64,000 nucleotides of DNA from Streptomyces sp. PsTaAH-137. Its GTDB lineage: Bacteria; Actinomycetota; Actinomycetes; Streptomycetales; Streptomycetaceae. Shown piece by piece: positions 58,728-64,000 of this stretch (positions are counted from its first letter, which is position 1; the number at the start of each line of letters is the position of its first letter). The notes under the pieces were generated by a model. It worked only from the letters and a program-made list of their open reading frames with translations, did no database searches and had not been told where the DNA came from. Location: assembly GCF_003259365.1 (NCBI RefSeq), contig NZ_QLLY01000025.1, positions 1-64,000 on the forward strand. Reading direction: 5' to 3'. The position numbers and the translations under genes were made by a program.

Positions 58728-58773
58728 CGCCCGAGATCGCCGCCCACCGCGGGGCACAGGCGCGATCATTCAC

Positions 58774-58833
58774 GTCACCGTCTTGACGAGTGACGCACCG
58801 CATGACACGTTAATAACCAGTTGGAGCGGTGAC
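58774..58833. promoter_or_regulatory. Two GTCACC-N9-GGTGAC-type sites before the secreted hydrolase gene
   Basis: GTCACC-N9-AGTGAC at 58774-58794 and ATAACC-N9-GGTGAC at 58813-58833, starts 39 bp apart. The nearer site ends 62 bp before the start codon. The AT-rich GTTAATAACC between them may be part of the promoter. Confidence 0.6.
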
Positions 58834-58895
58834 GAGCTGGCCGAGGTCGGCCCACCCGCCCTTTCCTGTACCGAAATGTCTGAGAGGAATCTGTC

Positions 58896-59753
58896 ATGGT
58901 GAGCATCAAGGGCGGCCGCAAGCGGCTGACCACGGGCGCCGTCGCGGTGGCCACGGCAGGGCTCGCGCTCGGCGCGTTCGCCCTCAGCGGCACCGCCGGC
59001 GCGACCGAGGCCACCCGGGCCGCCGACACCGGCCGGCACGCCAGGCCGACCGTCGTCCTGGAGCACGGCGCCTTCGCCGACGGCTCCAGCTGGAACGGTG
59101 TCATCGCCGACCTGCGCGCCGACGGCTACCCGGTCGTCGCCGCCGCCAACCCGCTGCGCGGCCCGGCCTCCGACGCCGCCGCCCTGCGCACGGTCCTCGA
59201 CCACGTCAAGGGCCCGAAGATCCTCGTCGGCCACTCCTACGGCGGCAACGTGATCAGCGAGGCGGCCACGAACGACCCCGAGGTCAAGGCCCTGGTCTAT
59301 GTCGCGGCCTTCCTGCCCGCCGCCGGCGAGAGCGCCCTGGAGCTCACCAACAAGTACCCCGGCTCCACGCTCCCCGACGCCCTCGACCCGGTCACCTATC
59401 AGCAGGCCGACGGCTCCACCGCCACCGACCTCTACATCCAGCAGGACAAGTTCCGCCACCAGTTCGCCGCCGACGTGCCGGCGAAGCAGGCCGCCCTGAT
59501 GGCCGCCGCGCAGCGGCCGATCGCCCAGGCCGCCCTGGAGGAGAAGGCCACCACCGCGGCCTGGAGGACCACGCCCAGCTGGGACATCGTCACCACCGAG
59601 GACCTCAACATCCCGGCCGCCGTCCAGCGCTTCATGGCCGGGCGCGCCCACGCGCACACCACCGAGGTCGCCGCCTCCCACTCGGTCGCCGTCTCCCACC
59701 CCCGTCTGGTGGCCGACGTGATCGAGCGGGCCGCCCACGCCACCGTCCGCTGA
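58896..59753 (+). CDS. Secreted alpha/beta hydrolase (MenH/salicylate-esterase-like)
   Basis: This is a 285-residue protein with a Sec-type signal peptide (about 1-37; RLTTGAVAVATAGLALGAFA). The mature part starts with PTVVLEHGAFADGSSWNGVI. The nucleophile elbow is LVGHSYGGNVIS near residue 115, and the His is in VAASHSVAVSHP close to the end. The group includes plant-like methylesterases and many uncharacterised exported bacterial hydrolases. ATG at 58896 has GAGAGGA about six bases ahead. Two operator-like repeats lie in the promoter and a perfect 12-bp hairpin follows the stop. Confidence 0.9.
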   Translation: MVSIKGGRKRLTTGAVAVATAGLALGAFALSGTAGATEATRAADTGRHARPTVVLEHGAFADGSSWNGVIADLRADGYPVVAAANPLRGPASDAAALRTVLDHVKGPKILVGHSYGGNVISEAATNDPEVKALVYVAAFLPAAGESALELTNKYPGSTLPDALDPVTYQQADGSTATDLYIQQDKFRHQFAADVPAKQAALMAAAQRPIAQAALEEKATTAAWRTTPSWDIVTTEDLNIPAAVQRFMAGRAHAHTTEVAASHSVAVSHPRLVADVIERAAHATVR

Positions 59754-59762
59754 CCCCCTCGA

Positions 59763-59791
59763 AGGGCGGCGGGATGTGGTCCCGCCGCCCT
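59763..59791 (+). terminator. Terminator with a 12-bp perfect stem
   Basis: AGGGCGGCGGGA and its complement pair around a 5-nt loop, 10 bp after the secreted hydrolase stop. Confidence 0.85.
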
Positions 59792-59857
59792 CGGGCCGCG
59801 CCGAGGACATCGCCCCGCACACCTCCCGGGTGTGCGGATCACGGGAGAACGAACGCC

Positions 59858-60739
59858 ATGAACGCACACTCCGACGCCCGTACGCTCGGCGCGTTCCTCA
59901 AGGCCCGCCGGGCCGGCCTCGAACCCGGTGCGTGCGGCCTGCCGGAGACGGACTCCGCCCGCCGGGTCGCCGGGCTGCGCCGCGAGGAGGTCGCCCGGCT
60001 CGCCGCGATCAGCGTGGACTACTACACCCGGCTCGAACAGGGGCGCGTCCGCGCCTCCGCGGCCGTCCTCGACACCCTGTCCCGCGCCCTGCGCCTCGAC
60101 GAGGACCAGCAGAGCTACCTCTACGAGGTGGCCGGGCGGACGGACGACCGGCCGCGCCGGACGCGCCGCCCCGCGCAGCGGGTACGGCCCGCCATGCGCC
60201 GGCTCCTCGCCCAGCTCACCGAGACGCCCGCGCTCGTCCTCGGCAGGCGGCTGGACGTCCTGGCGTGGAACCGCGCCGCCGTCGCGCTCTACACCGACTT
60301 CGCCGCGATCCCGGCCGCCCGCCGCAACTACCTGCGCCTGATGTTCACCGATCCCGTGGTCCGTGACCTGCACCGGGAGTGGGAACACGACGCGCGCGAC
60401 GCGGTCGCCGCGCTGCGCATGGAGGCCGGGACCGACCCCGACGACCCCGAACTCGCGCGTCTCGTCGGCGATCTGACCCTGCGCGACGCCGACTTCAGCA
60501 CCTGGTGGGCCGAGCACCGGGTCAACAGCGCGACGTACGGCACCAAGCACTACCGCCACCCCCTGGTCGGCGATCTCACCCTGGACTGCGACACCTGGTC
60601 CGGCTCCGACGACTCGGGCCAGCGTCTGATGGTGCTGACGGCCGAAACCGGCAGCCCGTCCCACGACGCCCTGCGCATCCTCTCCGCCTGGACCGCGGAC
60701 CGGGCGGACGCGGCACCGGCGGAGACCCGGACCTCATGA
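59858..60739 (+). CDS. XRE-family regulator with MmyB-like ligand domain
   Basis: This is a 293-residue regulator. Residues about 8-85 form a Cro/C1-type HTH (GLRREEVARLAAISVDYYTR, then LEQGRVRASAAVLDTLSRAL). The C-terminal 180 residues match the MmyB-like PAS-type domain (VLGRRLDVLAWNRAAVALY and WWAEHRVNSATYGTKHYRHP), which in related proteins binds a fatty acid-like ligand. ATG at 59858 has GGGAG about nine bases ahead. Such genes commonly regulate a neighbouring SDR or hydrolase. Here the following hydrolase gene, 73 bp downstream, is the likely partner. Confidence 0.93.
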   Translation: MNAHSDARTLGAFLKARRAGLEPGACGLPETDSARRVAGLRREEVARLAAISVDYYTRLEQGRVRASAAVLDTLSRALRLDEDQQSYLYEVAGRTDDRPRRTRRPAQRVRPAMRRLLAQLTETPALVLGRRLDVLAWNRAAVALYTDFAAIPAARRNYLRLMFTDPVVRDLHREWEHDARDAVAALRMEAGTDPDDPELARLVGDLTLRDADFSTWWAEHRVNSATYGTKHYRHPLVGDLTLDCDTWSGSDDSGQRLMVLTAETGSPSHDALRILSAWTADRADAAPAETRTS

Positions 60740-60812
60740 CGCACCGGCCGGATGAACCCACACACCCTTCCCGCTCGTCTTCCCAGGAAGCGCGAGAAGA
60801 GGTGGGTGACAG

Positions 60813-61679
60813 ATGCCGGCGTACGACATCCGGGGCAGCGGGCCCGGTCTGGTTCTGCTTCCGGGGATCGGGGGCACGGCGGCCGACGTCTGGGACACGG
60901 CGGCCGACGGCCTCGCGGCCGAGAACACCGTCGTCCTGATGGACCTCCCCGGATCGGGGAGCAGCCCGCTGCCCGGCGGCCCGCTGGACGTGGACGCGGT
61001 GGCCGACCACGTGGCGGCCGCGGCCCAGGAGGCCGGACTGCGGGACTTCGTGATCGCGGGGACCTCGCTCGGCGCGGCCGTCGCCGTCAAGGCCGCCGCA
61101 CGCCACCCCGGGCCGGTCCGCGGTCTGTGCACCCTTTCCGGCTTCGCCCGGCCGCACACCTCGCTGCGGTTCAACCTGGAGATGTGGGCGTCGCTGCACG
61201 CCCGACGCGACGTCGACCTGAACCCTTTTCTGGCCTCGCTGCTGTTCTCCGAGGGCTATCTGGCCGGCCTCGCCCCGGAGACGGCCCGTCTGCTGACCGC
61301 CCGTCTGGTGACGTCGGGCCCCGGTACCGCACGCCAACTCGCCCTGGCGCAGGGCCTGGATCTGCGGGCAGTACTCCCCACGGTCGCCGTTCCCACCCTG
61401 GTGGTCGCGGCCACGGCGGACCGGTTCGTGGCCCCGGAGCACTCGGTCGAACTCGCGGACGGCATACCCGGCGCCCGACCGGCCGCGGTCGCCGGCGGAC
61501 ATGTGGCGGCTCTGGAGCAGCCGGAGCGGACCCTGGAGATCCTCACCGGGTTCCTCCGGACCGTCCGCCGGGGCGGCGTCGAAGGCTCCTCCCCCGGAAG
61601 CGTCGCCGGACGTCCGGGATCCCCCCGCCCGCGTCTCCTGCCGACGATCCCGGCTCCCCGCAGCCCGTACGGGCGTTGA
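60813..61679 (+). CDS. Alpha/beta hydrolase
   Basis: This is a 288-residue cytoplasmic alpha/beta hydrolase. The oxyanion strand is GPGLVLLPGIGGTAADVWD, the nucleophile elbow is VIAGTSLGAAVAVKAA near residue 88, the acid lies in AATADRFVAPEHS and the His in AGGHVAALEQPE near 230. The last 35 residues are Pro/Ser/Arg-rich and probably unstructured. ATG at 60813 has AGGTGGG ahead. It follows the XRE regulator gene in the same direction. The substrate is unknown. Confidence 0.88.
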   Translation: MPAYDIRGSGPGLVLLPGIGGTAADVWDTAADGLAAENTVVLMDLPGSGSSPLPGGPLDVDAVADHVAAAAQEAGLRDFVIAGTSLGAAVAVKAAARHPGPVRGLCTLSGFARPHTSLRFNLEMWASLHARRDVDLNPFLASLLFSEGYLAGLAPETARLLTARLVTSGPGTARQLALAQGLDLRAVLPTVAVPTLVVAATADRFVAPEHSVELADGIPGARPAAVAGGHVAALEQPERTLEILTGFLRTVRRGGVEGSSPGSVAGRPGSPRPRLLPTIPAPRSPYGR

Positions 61680-61691
61680 GCACTCGCGTAT

Positions 61692-61715
61692 CGAGCCCGC
61701 CGCCCCGCGGGCTCG
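61692..61715. terminator. Hairpin between the convergent hydrolase and Bax1-like genes
   Basis: CGAGCCCGC and GCGGGCTCG form 9-bp perfect arms around a 6-nt loop, placed in the 51-bp gap between the two stop codons. Confidence 0.8.
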
Positions 61716-61730
61716 TCGGCGCGAGGGCGG

Positions 61731-62618
61731 TCAGTAGAGGTCGTCGGCCGGGTAGAGGGTGAACAGCCGGACGGTCTCGACGTAGAGCCAGGTCAGGGTC
61801 AGGGTGAGCCCGAACGCTGCCGTCCAGGACAGATCGCGGGACGCGCCGCACGTGATGCCGTCCTCGACCTTCCCGATGTGCAGGGACAGGAAGGGCACCG
61901 CGAGGCCGACGCCCACGACGCCCAGGAAGACCGCGAGGCCCGCGGGGCGCAGGCCCAGCCCGTCGGCGCCCAGGAGGGGGAACAGGACCAGGTCGGCGAG
62001 AGCGAGGAACCCCAGTCCGAGCACTCCGGCGCCCGCGAGGGGGCGGAAGCGGCGGCCGGCCCGCATCCAGTGGACCGCGCGCGCGAAGAGCACTCCGGCG
62101 CAGCCGGCCGTCGTCCCCAGCACCATCTGTACGAAGACACCCGGTGCGAGGTGCCGGGAGACGGTCGCCGAGAGGACCGCGAGGAACACCCCCTGGACCA
62201 CGGCGAACGTCAGGGTCAGGGGCGCCGACAGCGGATTCCTGCGCCGCTGGATCAACACCAGTGCCGTGGCGGCCAGTCCGGCGCCTCCCGCGATGCCGTA
62301 GGCCACGGCCGTGCCGATGGGGACATGCACCAGCACCGTCCAGGAGAGCACGGCCGCGAGGGTGCTCGCCGCGAGCCCCGCCGCGGCGCGGGAGACGACG
62401 CCGTCCATCGTCAGCAGGTCGGCGACGGGGAACGGCAGCGGCGCGGGACCGCCCTCGCGGAACGGATCCTGGACCGGCGCGGTCCCGCCCGGTGCGACGG
62501 CGATCCCCGCCCGTGGGTCCCTGGCCGCGGTCTTCGGTCCCCCGTGCCGCCTGAACTGCGGCCGGGAGAGTACGGGGTTGCTGCTGGTCAGCACAGATTG
62601 CGGTTCGACCGGTGTCAC
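61731..62618 (-). CDS. Bax1-I/YccA-like membrane protein, diverged paralogue
   Basis: This is a 295-residue protein with a long polar N-terminus (about 1-75) and seven predicted membrane helices. It aligns along its length with the protein at 43091-43942: TMDGVVSRAAAGLAASTLAA, VVQGVFLAVLSATVSRHLAP and TLTLTWLYVETVRLFTLYP. The segment LHIGKVEDGITCGASRD replaces the paralogue's MDFKQVEDAVAYGAPRE, so the usual leading Asp is lost although VED stays. GTG at 62618 has AGGA about seven bases ahead. The element at 62687-62705 lies 69 bp upstream. Role unknown; ion-leak or protease-modulator activity is only inferred from the family. Confidence 0.88.
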   Translation of the reverse strand: MTPVEPQSVLTSSNPVLSRPQFRRHGGPKTAARDPRAGIAVAPGGTAPVQDPFREGGPAPLPFPVADLLTMDGVVSRAAAGLAASTLAAVLSWTVLVHVPIGTAVAYGIAGGAGLAATALVLIQRRRNPLSAPLTLTFAVVQGVFLAVLSATVSRHLAPGVFVQMVLGTTAGCAGVLFARAVHWMRAGRRFRPLAGAGVLGLGFLALADLVLFPLLGADGLGLRPAGLAVFLGVVGVGLAVPFLSLHIGKVEDGITCGASRDLSWTAAFGLTLTLTWLYVETVRLFTLYPADDLY

Positions 62619-62686
62619 GCCAGGTCCTCTTCTCCGTGTCGAAGGTGTCGGCCGCCTTCAGCCTGACCGGCCGGACAAACGGCCCG

Positions 62687-62705
62687 CATCAGTCACTTGA
62701 CGGTG
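62687..62705 (-). promoter_or_regulatory. CACCGTCA-NN-TGACTGATG element before the second Bax1-like gene
   Basis: Read toward the gene it is CACCGTCAAGTGACTGATG, 69 bp before the start, nearly the same distance as the copy before the VOC gene (67 bp). Confidence 0.55.
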
Positions 62706-62750
62706 AGCACGGACCGTGCCGGGGCGATGCTGTGACGTCACGTCAGTGCG

Positions 62751-64000
62751 TCATGCGGCCTGTGCCCGGACCGTTTCCTCGGCGCCGGCGGAGGGGGTCG
62801 CGGCGGTGCCGGCCCCGTCGTCGGTCCTCCGGGCGGGCCTCAGGAAGAGGGCGAGGACGATGCCGACGGCGAGGGTGGGGGCGATCCAGAGGTAGCCCAT
62901 GGCCGTGGCGTGGGCGAAGGCGTCCCGTGCGGTGTCGCGCAGGGCGGCGGGCAGCAGGCCGATGGTGTCGGGGCGGGCGGCGTCGAAGCCGGTGGCGGTC
63001 GGCAGGGCGTGGGCGCGGTCGGCGAAGCCGGTGTTGAGCAGGGTTCCGAAGACGGCGACGCCGAAGGCAGCGCCGATGGAGCGGGCGAAGGTGACGACGG
63101 CGCTGGCGGCGCCCAGGTCGGTGGCGGGCACGCTGTTCTGGACGGTGGTCAGCACGACCATGGGGACCATGCCGATGCCGATTCCGGTGATCAGGAAGTA
63201 GACGCTCAGCACGGGAGTGCCGGTGGCGGCGCCGATGGTGCCCAGGAGGAGGAGCCCGGCGAGGTTGGCGGCCAGGCCCGCGAGCAGGATCGTCCGCAGC
63301 CGCTCGACGTGTGCGGCCCAGCGTCCGGCCAGGGACTGGCTGATGACCAGACCGGCGACCAGCGGCAGCATGGAGACGCCGGACAGGGTGGCCGAGACGC
63401 CGTGGACGATCTGGAGGTAGGTCGGCAGGTAGACGAGGACGGCGAACATCGCGGCGTTGGCGAAGAAGCCGATCAGCGAGGAGAAGACCACGGTCCGGGA
63501 ACCGAGCATGGCCGGCGGCAGCACCGGGGCGGCGGCGCGCCGCTCGACCGGGACCAGCAGCGCGCCGAGGGCGACGGTGGCGGCGATCAGGCCGACGATG
63601 GCCGGCGAGCCCCAGCCCCAGCGCTCGCCGAAGGACGTGATCAGGACCAGGCCGGTCGCGATCGCGGCCAGGACCGTGGCGCCGAGACAGTCGATGCGGG
63701 CCTTGGCGCCCCGGGCGGCGGCGGGCAGCGCACGGGCGGCGACGGCCAGGGCGACGATGCCGACGGGCAGGTTGATCAGGAAGGCCCAGCGCCAGGACAG
63801 CTGGTCGGTGAAGACGCCGCCGAGCAGGGGGCCGACGATGCTGGCGACGCCGTAGACCGAACCGAACATGCCCTGGTAGCGGCCGCGTTCGCTCGGGGCG
63901 ACGATGTCGCCGACGAGGGCGAAGGTCAGCACGATCATGCCGCCGCCGCCCATGCCCTGGAGCACGCGGGCGCCGATCAGCTCGGGCAGGTTCCGCGCCA
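62751..64000 (-). CDS. DHA2-family MFS exporter, 5' part beyond the window
   Basis: The visible 416 residues or so are the C-terminal part of a second EmrB/QacA-type exporter. The frame stays open to the window edge with family sequence (ELIGARVLQGMGGGGM), so the first three or four helices lie outside. Motif C-like sequence GSVYGVASIVGPLLGGVFTD is present, and about ten further helices follow. The C-terminal tail is short and polar. It is related to the exporter at 36680-38290 but clearly diverged. Substrate and regulator cannot be seen. Confidence 0.92.
   Translation of the reverse strand, partial: ARNLPELIGARVLQGMGGGGMIVLTFALVGDIVAPSERGRYQGMFGSVYGVASIVGPLLGGVFTDQLSWRWAFLINLPVGIVALAVAARALPAAARGAKARIDCLGATVLAAIATGLVLITSFGERWGWGSPAIVGLIAATVALGALLVPVERRAAAPVLPPAMLGSRTVVFSSLIGFFANAAMFAVLVYLPTYLQIVHGVSATLSGVSMLPLVAGLVISQSLAGRWAAHVERLRTILLAGLAANLAGLLLLGTIGAATGTPVLSVYFLITGIGIGMVPMVVLTTVQNSVPATDLGAASAVVTFARSIGAAFGVAVFGTLLNTGFADRAHALPTATGFDAARPDTIGLLPAALRDTARDAFAHATAMGYLWIAPTLAVGIVLALFLRPARRTDDGAGTAATPSAGAEETVRAQAA

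Noticed and set aside
1..64000. TTA codons as bldA-dependence signals
   Set aside because: No in-frame TTA was confirmed by eye in the called genes. TTA strings noticed near 18230 and 18773 fall out of frame. A computed codon count would be needed to be sure.
1..64000. tRNA, rRNA, prophage or insertion sequence
   Set aside because: No cloverleaf-like sequence, integrase, transposase or phage structural gene was recognised.

Overview
The window is high-GC actinobacterial DNA, almost certainly from a Streptomyces chromosome. It has GTG as well as ATG starts, strong GGAG-type ribosome sites, strong G/C third-position bias, an SsgA-family sporulation protein, a DasR-like operator in front of a glucosaminidase, a MocR-type regulator, a DUF5955 protein, a long LAL-type LuxR regulator, and the intergenic repeat built on GGGGCGCGGGGAACTGCGCG. 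About 45 protein-coding genes were called. No rRNA, tRNA, CRISPR array or insertion sequence was seen.

Layout. 0-9.8 kb: an FtsX-type ABC exporter divergent from a NarL-type two-component system, a short UspA-like protein, a MocR regulator, a MobA-like nucleotidyltransferase, malate synthase (aceB) and a solitary HipA-like kinase. 9.9-30.3 kb: a type VII secretion (T7SS) locus with a membrane-anchored ricin-B lectin protein, a beta-helix/AAA+ fusion, a 2,961-residue T7SS-signal giant protein, two small WXG100-like proteins, an EccC/EssC-type triple ATPase and a membrane partner. 30.6-41.6 kb: a GH84 hexosaminidase behind a DasR-like site, a hydrolase, an orphan sensor kinase, an SsgA-like protein, a stand-alone receiver, a DHA2 drug exporter and a LAL regulator. 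41.6-64 kb: a dense run of stress, detoxification and small-molecule genes: SRPBCC protein, Dps, two Bax1/YccA-like membrane proteins, P450, tannase-family esterase, flavin disulfide reductase, glyoxalase-fold protein, Ohr, three SDRs, aldehyde dehydrogenase, TetR, epoxide-hydrolase-like protein, creatininase, XRE regulator, two more hydrolases and the 3' part of a second DHA2 exporter cut by the window edge.

The most interesting region is the T7SS locus. Its ATPase is built like Firmicutes EssC: about 280 residues of ubiquitin-like and FHA-like sequence, two membrane helices and three FtsK domains in one chain. No EccB, EccD, EccE or mycosin is present in the window. The giant protein starts with a T7SS-signal-like segment and carries repeats, coiled coil, a possible internal ADP-ribosyltransferase-like region, a two-Rossmann region and a C-terminal ART-like domain that appears to have lost two of its three catalytic motifs. 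Copies of a 10-bp half-site (GAAACRTRTG) precede both T7SS transcription units, suggesting joint control.

A second pattern runs through 42-63 kb. Inverted repeats of the form GTCACC-N9-GGTGAC lie upstream of the SRPBCC gene, the dps/Bax1 divergent pair, the tannase-like gene, ohr and a secreted hydrolase, and are paired about 40 bp apart at three of these. A different element, CACCGTCA-NN-TGACTGATG, lies in the same orientation upstream of the glyoxalase-fold gene, the epoxide-hydrolase-like gene and the second Bax1-like gene. These suggest two small regulons. All sites were found by eye and none has been tested.
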